From positions 1 to 36,835 of the forward strand of contig CAXTAK010000022.1 in assembly GCA_964242735.1 (NCBI GenBank): a stretch of 36,835 nucleotides of DNA, read 5' to 3'. Position 1 is the stretch's first letter, and each line of letters opens with the position of its first letter. Below the pieces are notes generated by a model that was not told where the DNA came from, did no database searches, and worked only from the letters and a program-made list of their open reading frames with translations. This DNA comes from CADCUY01 sp964242735 (lineage in GTDB: Bacteria > Actinomycetota > Actinomycetes > Actinomycetales > Quadrisphaeraceae). This document shows positions 22,538-30,557 of the stretch, piece by piece. The position numbers and the translations under genes were made by a program.

Positions 22538-23545
22538 TCACACGAGCGCGGTGGCCCCCAGCACCACCGCGCTCATGACGAGCGTGGAGAGCCCTCCCAC
22601 GGCGAGCCAGCGGCCACCGGAGCGCGCGAGCCGGCGCAGGTGGATGCCGGTGCCCAGGCCGAACATCGCCCCTGCCAGCAGCACGGTGGTGACCACCGGC
22701 GCGGCGGCGACCACGGGGTCCGGGAGCCAGCCGGTGGAGCGCAGGGCGACGGCGGCGAGGAAGCCGAGCACGAACAGCGGCACCAGCGGTGCCCGGCCGG
22801 CCAGGGACTCCGCTGCGCCGCCCGCGGCGGCACTGGCGCGGCGCGCCTGCCACGCCACGGCCGCGGCCATCGGGGCGAGGAGGACCACGCGACCGAGCTT
22901 GGCCACGGTCGCCACCGCCAGGGCGGCGGTCCCTGCCGTGCCGGCGGCCGCGACGACCTGGGCGACCTCGTGCACCGACAGCCCCACCCACAGCCCGAAG
23001 CGCTCCTCGCCCAGGCCCAGGGCCCTCCCGACCAGGGGCAGGACGACGATGGACAGCGAGCCGTACAGGGTGACCATGGCGAGCGCGGAGGCGACCTCCT
23101 CGTCGTCCGCGTCGACCACGCCCTGCATGCCGGCGACGGCGGACGCCCCGCAGATGGAGAACCCCGCGGCCATGAGGGTGGCCCCCGCGGGGCGCAGGCC
23201 CAGGCGGCGGCCCACCCAGGAGGTGAAGGCGAAGCCGGCGACGACGCTGGCGGCGATGAGCGCGAGGACGGCGGGGCCGAGCGCCACGACGTCGCGCAGC
23301 GCCAGCTGGAGCCCGAGGACGACGATGCCGGTGCGCAGCAGGCGCCTGGTGGCGCCGGTGACGCCCGGGCGCAGCGCGGGGCGCAGCAGGCCCGCGTTGC
23401 CCACCACCAGCCCGAGGACGAGGGCGATGACCAGCGCCCCGACCGCGGGCTGCGCGCGGGCGAGGGCCACGGACACCGCCACCGCCGCGGCCGTGGCGGC
23501 GAGCCCCGGCGCCCACCGCGCCACCGCCGCGCCGGAGCGGCTCAC
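22538..23545 (-). CDS. YeiH/UPF0324-family membrane protein (putative sulfate exporter family)
   Basis: 335 residues and about ten membrane helices. The family pattern is present: AGFSICGASAVAGMQGVVDADDEE (about residue 130) followed by SLSIVVLPLVGRALGLGEERFGLWVGLSVHEVAQVVAAAG, and FGLGTGIHLRRLARSGGR near the C-terminus. The physiological substrate of YeiH homologues is poorly defined; sulfate or sulfite-like export is a database label rather than proof. GTG start is in the 37-bp gap after the betaine lipoprotein gene on the same strand; cotranscription is possible. Confidence 0.85.
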   Translation of the reverse strand: MSRSGAAVARWAPGLAATAAAVAVSVALARAQPAVGALVIALVLGLVVGNAGLLRPALRPGVTGATRRLLRTGIVVLGLQLALRDVVALGPAVLALIAASVVAGFAFTSWVGRRLGLRPAGATLMAAGFSICGASAVAGMQGVVDADDEEVASALAMVTLYGSLSIVVLPLVGRALGLGEERFGLWVGLSVHEVAQVVAAAGTAGTAALAVATVAKLGRVVLLAPMAAAVAWQARRASAAAGGAAESLAGRAPLVPLFVLGFLAAVALRSTGWLPDPVVAAAPVVTTVLLAGAMFGLGTGIHLRRLARSGGRWLAVGGLSTLVMSAVVLGATALV

Positions 23546-23582
23546 GTCACCGCCGGTCGGTCACGGCCGGGCGACCCAGCCC

Positions 23583-24521
23583 TCAGAGCAGCTCGTACTC
23601 GGTGAGGAACTCCTCCGCCACGGTGGCGGTGTCGTCCTTGTCGACCTGCACCTTCGCGAGCGCCTCGGTGAGGTTCTCCGTGGTGAGCGCTCCGGAGACG
23701 GCGTTCAGCGCCCCGGTGACGGTCTCGTCGTTCTTCGAGGAACGGATCAGCGGGACGATGTTCTCGGCCAGGAACAGGTCCTCCGGGTCCTCGAGCACCA
23801 CCAGGCCCTCGGTGGCGATCGCGGAGTCGGTGGAGAAGACGTTGCCCACGCCGATGGTCCCGTCGCGGAGGGCGCCGATGGTCAGCGGGCCACCGGCGTC
23901 CAGCGGCCGGAACTCCGCGAAGGTCACCCCGTAGACCTCCTCCAGGCCCACCAGGCCCTGGTAGCGCTCCGCGAACTCGGGTCCGGCGCCGATCACGAGC
24001 TCACCCGCCACCGGCGCGAGGTCCTCGATGGTGGTCAGGCCGTACTCCTGCGCGGTCTCGGCGGTGACGCTGAGGGTGTCCTTGTCCTCCGCCGCGGACT
24101 GCGGCAGGGTCTCGATGCCTTCGGGCAGCACCTCCTGCAGGGCCCCGTACACGTCCTCGGAGTTGCTGACGCCCTCCGCGACCCCACCCTCGGTGAGGTA
24201 GGAGAGCAGCGCCCCGTTGTACTCGGGCAGCAGGTCGATCGAGTCGTCCTCGAGGGCCTGGATGTAGACCTCGCGGGCACCGATGTTGAACTGGCGGGTG
24301 ACGGTGACGCCCTCGGCCTCCAGGGCCTGGGCGTACATCTCGGCCAGCAGCTCCGACTCGGGGAAGTTCGCGGACCCGATGGTGATGCCCTCCGAGGCCG
24401 CCGCGGTCCCCTCACCGCCCCCGCTGGGTCCTGCCAGGGGGTCGGACCCGCCGCCGCACCCGGTCAGGGCGAGCAGGGCGAAGCTGGTGCCGACGGCTCT
24501 GAGCCTCAGCCGACGTGACAT
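23583..24521 (-). CDS. Osmoprotectant ABC transporter substrate-binding lipoprotein
   Basis: 312 residues. Signal peptide with lipobox ALTGC (lipidated Cys22), then an OpuAC/ProX-type periplasmic-binding fold (GITIGSANFPESELLAEMYAQALEAEGV; NIGAREVYIQALEDDSIDLLPEYNGALLSYL; GNVFSTDSAIATEGLVVLEDPE). It likely captures glycine betaine, choline or carnitine. The ATG at 24521 is preferred over 24551 because GGAGG is 6 nt upstream and the signal peptide starts there. It is the last gene of the transporter operon; the preceding permease stop lies just upstream. Ligand cannot be fixed without the aromatic cage positions being aligned. Confidence 0.9.
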   Translation of the reverse strand: MSRRLRLRAVGTSFALLALTGCGGGSDPLAGPSGGGEGTAAASEGITIGSANFPESELLAEMYAQALEAEGVTVTRQFNIGAREVYIQALEDDSIDLLPEYNGALLSYLTEGGVAEGVSNSEDVYGALQEVLPEGIETLPQSAAEDKDTLSVTAETAQEYGLTTIEDLAPVAGELVIGAGPEFAERYQGLVGLEEVYGVTFAEFRPLDAGGPLTIGALRDGTIGVGNVFSTDSAIATEGLVVLEDPEDLFLAENIVPLIRSSKNDETVTGALNAVSGALTTENLTEALAKVQVDKDDTATVAEEFLTEYELL

Positions 24522-24547
24522 GGGTGCCTCCGGGAAGCTGTTCGAGG

Positions 24548-25267
24548 TCATCCGCGGCTCTGGTCGAGCTGCGGCTCGGGGAGGGCGAGCGGTGCCCGCG
24601 CGCCTCGAGTGGTCCCTCGCCCGGTGAGCCCGGGCGAGACGGCGTAGCGCTGGAGCAGTCCCAGCAGCAGGTCGAGGGCGATCGCGAGCACGGCCACCAC
24701 GACCGCCCCGGCGAGGACCCGGGGGTAGTCGCGGACGCTGAGGCCGTCGATGAGCAGGCGCCCGAGCCCGCTCAGCCCGACGGTCGCGGCGACCGTGGCG
24801 GTGGAGACCACCTGCAGGGTGGCGCTGCGCACGCCCCCCATGATCAGCGGCAGCGCGACCGGCACCTCCACCTGGCGCAGCACCTGGAGCGGGCGCAGGC
24901 CCATGCCCAGCGCGGCGTCGATGGTCGCGCGGTCGACGTTGCGCAGCCCGGCGTAGGTGGCGGTGAGGATCGGGGGGATCGTCAGGACCGTCAGCGCGAT
25001 GATCACCGGGACGACCCCGAGGCCCAGCAGCGTGACGATGAGGTACAGCAGCCCCAGGGTCGGCAGGGACCGCCCGGCGTTGCCGGCGTTGATCGCCCCG
25101 AAGGAGAAGCGGCCGGTGTGGCCGATGTACAGGCCCACCGGCAGGGCGATCAGGGCGCCGAGCAGCAGCGCCAGCGCGGTGTACCCGAGGTGGGCCAGGA
25201 TGAGCTGCGGGATGCTCCCGGTGGTCGCCGGAGCCCAGTTCGCCGGGTCGAAGAGGTACTCGCCCAT
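24548..25267 (-). CDS. Osmoprotectant ABC transporter permease (second)
   Basis: 239 residues and six hydrophobic segments. It has the BPD_transp_1/OpuC pattern with the EAA-like loop AALGMGLRPLQVLRQVEVPVALPLIMGGVRSATLQV (about residues 120-160). The start is the ATG followed by GEYLFDPANW; GGAGG lies 7-11 nt upstream. A longer frame to 25393 reads antisense into a permease tail and is rejected. The partner permease stop lies 2 nt upstream of this start, so they are coupled. With its partner it makes the membrane channel. Confidence 0.9.
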   Translation of the reverse strand: MGEYLFDPANWAPATTGSIPQLILAHLGYTALALLLGALIALPVGLYIGHTGRFSFGAINAGNAGRSLPTLGLLYLIVTLLGLGVVPVIIALTVLTIPPILTATYAGLRNVDRATIDAALGMGLRPLQVLRQVEVPVALPLIMGGVRSATLQVVSTATVAATVGLSGLGRLLIDGLSVRDYPRVLAGAVVVAVLAIALDLLLGLLQRYAVSPGLTGRGTTRGARAPLALPEPQLDQSRG

Positions 25268-25269
25268 GC

Positions 25270-26013
25270 TCAGGCCCTCCCGCTCGGGACGTCGGCCGGG
25301 GCGGGCGGGGCCTCCGCCCGGACCGCCGGCGACAGGCGGCGGCCGCTGCGCCGGGGGCGCTGGGAGCGCTGCCCGCCCACCGCGCGCGACCACGGGGTCA
25401 GCGCCCGCTGCAGGAGCACCAGGGCGCCGTCGGCGGTCGCGGCGAGGAGCACCGACAGCACCACGCCGACGAGCTGGGGGGTGAGGTAGAACAGCTGGAA
25501 CCCGCGGGTGAACAGCGAGCCCAGGCTCTGCACCCCGATCAGCACCCCCACGCTGACGAGGCTGATGTTCGAGACCGTCGCCACCCGCAGCCCCGCGAAG
25601 ACCACCGGGAGCGCCATCGGCAGCTCGACGTCGATCAGGCGCCGCGCGGGGCGGTAACCCATGGCCGTCGCCGCCTGGGTGACGGCGGGGTCGACCGCGC
25701 GCAGGCCGTCGGCGACGGTGCGCGCCAGCAGGGCGACGGTGTAGATGCTCAGCGCCACGACCACGTTCACGGGGTCGAGGATCTGGGTGCCGAGGACGGC
25801 GGGGAGCACCACGAACAGGGCCAGCGACGGGATCGAGTACAGCAGCCCTGAGACCGTCACCAGGGGCTGGTAGAGCCGTGGGAGGCGCACTGCGAGGTAG
25901 CCGATCGGCAACGACACCGTCGCACCGATGAGCACGGGCAGCAGGGCCAGGACCGCGTGCTGGCGCAGCAGCCCCCAGATGTCGCCGGCGTTGTCCTGCA
26001 GGTACCCGATCAC
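25270..26013 (-). CDS. Osmoprotectant ABC transporter permease (first)
   Basis: 247 residues, six membrane helices. Typical opening (YLQDNAGDIWGLLRQHAVLALLPVLIGATVSLPIGYLAV) and EAA-like loop AATAMGYRPARRLIDVELPMALPVVFAGLRVATVSN (about residues 118-152). A 35-residue Arg/Ala/Pro tail follows the last helix. GTG start overlaps the stop of the ATPase gene by 4 nt, so translation is coupled. It belongs to the OpuC/YehY type, working with the CBS-containing ATPase upstream. Confidence 0.9.
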   Translation of the reverse strand: MIGYLQDNAGDIWGLLRQHAVLALLPVLIGATVSLPIGYLAVRLPRLYQPLVTVSGLLYSIPSLALFVVLPAVLGTQILDPVNVVVALSIYTVALLARTVADGLRAVDPAVTQAATAMGYRPARRLIDVELPMALPVVFAGLRVATVSNISLVSVGVLIGVQSLGSLFTRGFQLFYLTPQLVGVVLSVLLAATADGALVLLQRALTPWSRAVGGQRSQRPRRSGRRLSPAVRAEAPPAPADVPSGRA

Positions 26014-27086
26014 AGGACCGTCGTCGAGGTCGGGGCGCCGTGCCCGGCGCGGCGCTGCGCCAGGTGGTCGACGAGGTCGTGGTGGCGCACCAACCCGTCG
26101 GCGCGCCCCTGCGCGTCGACCCGCACGGCGATGCCCACGGGGGAGGTCAGGGCCAGGTCCAGCACCGTGCGCAGCGAGTCAGCGCTGGTGAACGCGCCCG
26201 GGGGGCGCAGGGTGCCCAGGGGGCCCGGGCTGCTGACCGCCGCGCCGGACCACCCGGCGGGTCGCCCCGCGGCGTCCAGCACCAGCACCGCGCCGTCCAG
26301 GGCCGCGTCGTCCAGCGAGCGCACCGGCACCGAGCCCGCTCGGTCGAAGGACAGGCCGCGGAACCCCCGGTCGCGGCCGACGAAGCCCGCGACGAAGTCG
26401 TCGGCGGGGGCCTCGAGGAGCTGCTGCGGGGTGCCGTGCTGCGCGAGGTGGCCGCCCTCGCGGAAGACCGCGACGGTGTCGCCGAGCTTGATCGCCTCGT
26501 CGATGTCGTGGGTGACCAGGGCGATGGTCTTGCCCAGGTCCTGCTGCAGGCGCAGGAACTCGCGCTGCAGCCCCTCGCGCACCACGGGGTCGACGGCGCT
26601 GAACGGCTCGTCCATCAGCATGATCGGCGGGTCGGCGGCCAGCGCCCGGGCCACGCCGACGCGCTGCTGCTGACCGCCGGAGAGCTGGGATGGGTAGCGG
26701 TCGGCGTAGGCGGAGAGCCCGACGCGCTCGAGCAGCTCCATCGCCGCAGCGCGCGCCTCGCGGCGGCCCCGCCCGAGCAGGCGGGGCACGGTGGTCACGT
26801 TGTCGACGATCGTGCGGTGCGGGAAGAGGCCGGCGTGCTGGATGACGTAGCCGATCCCGCGGCGCAGCTCCGCGGCGTCCTGGTCCATGACGTCGCGGCC
26901 GTCGACGAGGACCTGCCCCGACGTGGGTTCGGTCATCCGGTTGATCATGCGCAGCGACGTGGTCTTGCCGCACCCGGACGGCCCGACGAAGACGGTGATC
27001 TCGCCGCTGACGAGCTCCAGGTCGAGCCCGTCGACGGCGGTGGTGCCGTCGGGGTAGACCTTGGAGACTCCTCTGAAGGTGATCAC
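26010..27086 (-). CDS. Osmoprotectant ABC transporter ATP-binding protein with CBS region
   Basis: 358 residues. The ABC domain (residues 1-245) has Walker A GPSGCGKTT (35-43), signature LSGGQQQR, Walker B IMLMDEP and the switch His in VTHD. After residue 265 there is a CBS-like module (SVPVRSLDDAALDGAVLVLDAAGRPAGW, then GIAVRVDAQGRADGLVRHHDLVDHL), typical of OpuA/OpuC ATPases and linked to ionic-strength gating. GTG 27086 is preferred: conserved ABC sequence starts immediately (ITFRGVSKVYPDG), while the longer frame to 27239 crosses a strong promoter. First gene of the four-gene operon. Confidence 0.92.
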   Translation of the reverse strand: MITFRGVSKVYPDGTTAVDGLDLELVSGEITVFVGPSGCGKTTSLRMINRMTEPTSGQVLVDGRDVMDQDAAELRRGIGYVIQHAGLFPHRTIVDNVTTVPRLLGRGRREARAAAMELLERVGLSAYADRYPSQLSGGQQQRVGVARALAADPPIMLMDEPFSAVDPVVREGLQREFLRLQQDLGKTIALVTHDIDEAIKLGDTVAVFREGGHLAQHGTPQQLLEAPADDFVAGFVGRDRGFRGLSFDRAGSVPVRSLDDAALDGAVLVLDAAGRPAGWSGAAVSSPGPLGTLRPPGAFTSADSLRTVLDLALTSPVGIAVRVDAQGRADGLVRHHDLVDHLAQRRAGHGAPTSTTVL

Positions 27087-27146
27087 AGGGGTCCCCCAGA
27101 GGTCTCCGGGCGGCGCTCGCGGGTGCCTGTGGGCATCAGAGCGTCG

Positions 27147-27175
27147 AGCTTGGGGGTCGATCGATCGGTTGTCAA
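27147..27175 (-). promoter_or_regulatory. Sigma-A-type promoter of the osmoprotectant operon
   Basis: On the minus strand: perfect -35 TTGACA (27170-27175), 17-nt spacer, -10 CAAGCT (27147-27152). Initiation near 27140 gives about a 54-nt leader to the ATPase GTG. It is the only textbook -35 hexamer I found in the window. Confidence 0.7.
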
Positions 27176-27251
27176 CGACGCTCGACCAGTCGTCACCGGG
27201 CTGGGACGAGCAGACCACGGCGGCGGACGTCGCCGTCACCCGCTCGGGGAG

Positions 27252-27665
27252 TCACGGGAGCGAGGCCCCGTCGGGCCCGTCGGGGCGGCGGCGGTCGACC
27301 TCGAACCAGACCACCTTGCCCCGCGGGTCCGCGGCCACGCCCCACCGGGAGGCGGCGAGCGCGAGGATCTGCAGGCCCCGCCCGTCGAGGGCGTCGGAGT
27401 CCTCGAGCTGGAGGTGGGGGTGGCGGGAGTTGTCGTCCCCGACGCCGACGTGCACCACGTCTCCGGTGACGCGCACGCCCACGCGCGCCTCGCTGCGCCC
27501 GTGGATGATCGCGTTGGTCACCGTCTCCGACGCGAGCAGCACCGCGGTCTCGCGGGCGTCGTCGTCGACGTCGGCGGCCCGGCACACCTCCGTGACCAGG
27601 GCGCGCGCCCCGGCGGCGCTGCGACCATCCGGTGGGAACACCTGCTCCGCCCGGGCCCGGTCCAC
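27252..27665 (-). CDS. RsbW-like ATP-binding protein
   Basis: 137 residues, essentially just a HATPase_c_2 domain: N-box LLASETVTNAIIHGRSEA (about residues 43-60), VHVGVGDDN (G1 region), DALDGRGLQIL (G2) and GKVVWFEV. It is a second stand-alone anti-sigma-kinase-like protein, distinct from the one ending at 21912. No sigma, anti-anti-sigma (STAS) or PP2C gene is in the window, so partners lie elsewhere. GTG start at 27665. It is divergent from the molybdate regulator (107 bp) and upstream, on the same strand, of the osmoprotectant promoter. Confidence 0.82.
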   Translation of the reverse strand: MDRARAEQVFPPDGRSAAGARALVTEVCRAADVDDDARETAVLLASETVTNAIIHGRSEARVGVRVTGDVVHVGVGDDNSRHPHLQLEDSDALDGRGLQILALAASRWGVAADPRGKVVWFEVDRRRPDGPDGASLP

Positions 27666-27759
27666 CGGGTGAGTGTTCCCGATGCCCCGGCGCCGGGCCC
27701 GCCGAGGCGCGGTTCGTGCGGGGTCGCCGAGGGGCGCCGCCAGAAGAGTGTCCAGCTGC

Positions 27760-27765
27760 TACTTT
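27760..27765 (+). promoter_or_regulatory. -10 element giving leaderless mod regulator
   Basis: TACTTT followed by exactly 6 nt and the ATG at 27772. It fits TANNNT-N6-start and supports the shorter start for the regulator. Confidence 0.5.
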
Positions 27766-27771
27766 CCTGGC

Positions 27772-28806
27772 ATGGCCCACCCCGTCCGTCTGGCGCGCGA
27801 GCAGCGCGGGTGGTCGCAGGTCGAGCTCGCTCGCCGCGCCGGCGTCACCAGGCAGCTCGTGGGGTCGGTGGAGTCGGGGGCCCACGCGGCGCGGGTCGAC
27901 GCGGCCCTCGGCCTGGCCCTCGCCCTGGGGGCGAGCGTGGAGGAGCTCTTCGGTGCACCGGCCTCGAGCCCGCGACCCGTGCGCACGCTCGACGCCGAGG
28001 ACGCCCCCGCCGGGACGGCCCTGGTGGCGGCCGAGGTGGGCGTGCAGACGGTCGTGGCGCGCACCGGCGGCGGGTCGGGCGGGGGGCGGACCTGGCTGGG
28101 TGTGCCCGAGGCGGTCGCCTCCCGCCACGGGGCCTCGTGGTTGCCGGGCGCCGACCACGACGGCGCCCTGGTGGCCGGGTGCGAGCCGTCGCTCGGGCTG
28201 GTCTCGGCCCTGCTGGCACGCCGGTCGGGTCACCACCTGGTCGCGGTGCACGCCGCCAGCGCCCAGTCGGCCCGGTGGCTCGACGAGGGAGCGGCGCACG
28301 CGGTCGTGGTGCACGGGCGGCCGGACCAGCTGCCGGAGACCACCACCGAGGTGGACCGCTACCTGCTGACCCGCTGGCAGGTGGGCCTCGCCGGTCCTGC
28401 GGGCCGTCCGCCGCCCAGCGTGGAGGAGGTCTGCGACCGGGGCCTCGCGGTGGTCCAGCGCGAGGAAGGGGCCGCCACGCAGGCGGCCTTCCTCCACGCC
28501 GTCCGAGCCGCGGGTGCGGACCGACCGCCCGCCGGTCCGCTGGCGTCGAGCCACCTCGACGCCACCGCGCGCGTGCTGCACGGCGCCCGGGCCGCGCTGA
28601 CGACGGAGCCCGCGGCGCTCGCCGACGGCCTCGACTTCGCGCCGCTCGAGGAGCACGTGGTGCAGGTGTGGGTCGCGCGCGCCTTCGCCGCCCACCCCGC
28701 CGTGGCGGCGCTGGTGGAGCTGCTGAGCGACCGGACGCTGCACACCCGCCTGGCCTGCCTGCCCGGGTACGACGTGACCGCGACCGGACGGCGCCTGACC
28801 GCGTGA
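27772..28806 (+). CDS. XRE-type regulator with PBP-like sensor domain (molybdate)
   Basis: 344 residues. An N-terminal XRE/cro helix-turn-helix (residues 5-60, RLAREQRGWSQVELARRAGVTRQLVGSVESG) is fused to a long domain resembling the PBP-like (PF12727-type) fold used by molybdate sensors (GADHDGALVAGCEPSLGLVSALLARRSGHHLVAVHAASAQSARWL, then GLAVVQREEGAATQAAFL). Followed 31 bp later by modA, so molybdate or tungstate control of modABC is the likely role. ATG 27772 is chosen for its -10; the frame extends upstream to 27673 without similarity. Ligand identity is inferred from position. Confidence 0.82.
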   Translation: MAHPVRLAREQRGWSQVELARRAGVTRQLVGSVESGAHAARVDAALGLALALGASVEELFGAPASSPRPVRTLDAEDAPAGTALVAAEVGVQTVVARTGGGSGGGRTWLGVPEAVASRHGASWLPGADHDGALVAGCEPSLGLVSALLARRSGHHLVAVHAASAQSARWLDEGAAHAVVVHGRPDQLPETTTEVDRYLLTRWQVGLAGPAGRPPPSVEEVCDRGLAVVQREEGAATQAAFLHAVRAAGADRPPAGPLASSHLDATARVLHGARAALTTEPAALADGLDFAPLEEHVVQVWVARAFAAHPAVAALVELLSDRTLHTRLACLPGYDVTATGRRLTA

Positions 28807-28837
28807 TGCCCGACCCACCCCCCGGGGAGCCCCGCTC

Positions 28838-29698
28838 ATGACCCGACAGCGCCGCCCGACGACCGGGGGACGCCCGCTCCGGCGACCCGTGGTGCCGATG
28901 GCCGCCGCCGCGGCGGCCGTGGCCCTGGTGGGCTGCGGTGGCTCCGACGCCACCGGCGCCGCCACCCCGGCGTCGACGAGCGGGTCGTCGTCCAGCGCCC
29001 CGACCACGTCGGGCGGACCCGGCCCGTCGGGGGACCTGACCGTCTTCGCGGCCGCGTCGCTGACCGACGCCTTCACCGCCCTCGGGGAGGACTTCATGGA
29101 GGGCCACGACGTGGTGGTGGCCTTCAACTTCGGCGCCAGCTCCGCGCTGTCGCAGCAGATCGCCTCCGGGGCGCCGGCCGACGTGTTCGCGGCCGCCAGC
29201 CCGGCCACCATGCAGGTGGTCGTCGACGCCGGCGACAGTGCCGCGGACCCCCGGGTCTTCGCGGCCAACACCCTGCAGATCGCCGTCCCACCCGGCAACC
29301 CCGCGGGCATCGCGCGACTCTCCGACTTCGCGGACGCCGACCTGACGATCGCCCTGTGCGCCCCGGAGGTCCCGTGCGGCGCCGCGGCGGAGCAGGTCTT
29401 CGCCGCGGCCGGCGTGGTGCCGGCGCCCGACACGCTGGCGCCGGACGTCAGGGCGGCGCTGAGCCAAGTGGAGCTGGGCGAGGTGGACGCCTCCCTGGTC
29501 TACCGGACCGACGTCATCGCCGCCGGCGACGCCGTCGAGGGCATCGCGTTCCCCGGAGCGGCCGACGCGGTCACCGACTACCCGATCACCGTGCTGACGC
29601 AGGCGCCGAACGACGCGGCGGCGCGGGCCTTCGTCGACCACGTCCTGGGCCCCGACGGGCAGCGGGTGCTCGCCGATGCCGGGTTCCAGAGCCCCTGA
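28838..29698 (+). CDS. modA: Molybdate ABC transporter substrate-binding lipoprotein ModA
   Basis: 286 residues. Lipoprotein signal with lipobox LVGC (Cys33), then a Ser/Gly/Thr linker. The ModA core begins DLTVFAAASLTDAFTALGEDFMEGHDVVVAFNFGASSALSQQIASGAPADVFAAAS; the SL, S-S and SG residues that bind the oxyanion are visible. Then AVPPGNPAGI and VDASLVYRTDVIAAG. ATG with GGGGAG upstream. It overlaps the longest modB frame, but the likely modB start lies beyond. Binds molybdate (or tungstate). Confidence 0.93.
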   Translation: MTRQRRPTTGGRPLRRPVVPMAAAAAAVALVGCGGSDATGAATPASTSGSSSSAPTTSGGPGPSGDLTVFAAASLTDAFTALGEDFMEGHDVVVAFNFGASSALSQQIASGAPADVFAAASPATMQVVVDAGDSAADPRVFAANTLQIAVPPGNPAGIARLSDFADADLTIALCAPEVPCGAAAEQVFAAAGVVPAPDTLAPDVRAALSQVELGEVDASLVYRTDVIAAGDAVEGIAFPGAADAVTDYPITVLTQAPNDAAARAFVDHVLGPDGQRVLADAGFQSP

Positions 29699-29726
29699 CC
29701 GGGCCCCGCGCCACGCCGGGAGGGCC

Positions 29727-30557
29727 GTGACGCTCACGCGGCGCGCCCGGCGGCGTCGCGGGGTGCAGCGGGGCAGCGGGCTCCCCGCGGTCCTGGTCGC
29801 CCCCGCGGTCCTCGGGCTGGCGTTCCTCCTGCTGCCGCTGGCCGCGCTGCTGGTGCGGGCGCCCTGGGCGACCCTGCCCGCCCAGCTGCTGAGCCCCGAG
29901 GTGGGTCGGGCGCTGCGGCTCTCGCTGGTGTGCGCGTCCTCGGCGACGCTGATCTGCCTGGTCCTCGGGGTGCCCCTGGCCTGGGTCCTGGCGCGGGCCG
30001 CCTTCCCGGGGCGGCGGCTCCTGCGGGCCCTGGTGACCGTCCCGCTGGTCCTTCCGCCGGTCGTCGGCGGGGTGTCCCTGCTGCTCCTGCTGGGACGACG
30101 CGGCCTGCTCGGCCAGCAGCTCGACACCTGGTTCGGCATCACCCTGCCCTTCACCACCGCCGCGGTCGTCCTCGCCGAGGCGTTCGTCGCCCTGCCCTTC
30201 CTCGTCATCGCCGTCGAGGGTGCGCTGCGCGGCGCGGACCGCCGCTACGAGGACGCCGCCGCCACCCTGGGTGCGTCGCGGTCCGTGATCCTCCGCCGCG
30301 TCACACTGCCCCTGATCGCCCCCGGGATCACCGCGGGCGCGGTGCTGTGCTTCGCTCGCGCCCTGGGGGAGTTCGGGGCCACCATCACCTTCGCCGGCAA
30401 CTTCCCGGGCGTCACCCGCACCATGCCCATCGCCGTCTACCTCGCGCTGGAGACGAACCCCGAGGCGGCCATCGTGCTCTCCCTGGTGCTGCTGGTGGTC
30501 TCCGTGCTGGTCCTCAGCAGCCTGCGCGACCGCTGGATCACCGGGACCGCGACATGA
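29727..30557 (+). CDS. modB: Molybdate ABC transporter permease ModB
   Basis: 276 residues, six membrane helices. The EAA-type loop DAAATLGASRSVILRRVTLPLIAPGITAGAVLCFARALGEFGATITFAGN is typical of ModB, as is NFPGVTRTMPIAVYLALE. The GTG at 29727 is preferred (GGGAGG just upstream); an ATG at 29676 would overlap modA by 23 nt and add 17 residues without similarity. Its stop overlaps the modC ATG (ATGA). Forms the transmembrane pore with two copies. Confidence 0.92.
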   Translation: MTLTRRARRRRGVQRGSGLPAVLVAPAVLGLAFLLLPLAALLVRAPWATLPAQLLSPEVGRALRLSLVCASSATLICLVLGVPLAWVLARAAFPGRRLLRALVTVPLVLPPVVGGVSLLLLLGRRGLLGQQLDTWFGITLPFTTAAVVLAEAFVALPFLVIAVEGALRGADRRYEDAAATLGASRSVILRRVTLPLIAPGITAGAVLCFARALGEFGATITFAGNFPGVTRTMPIAVYLALETNPEAAIVLSLVLLVVSVLVLSSLRDRWITGTAT

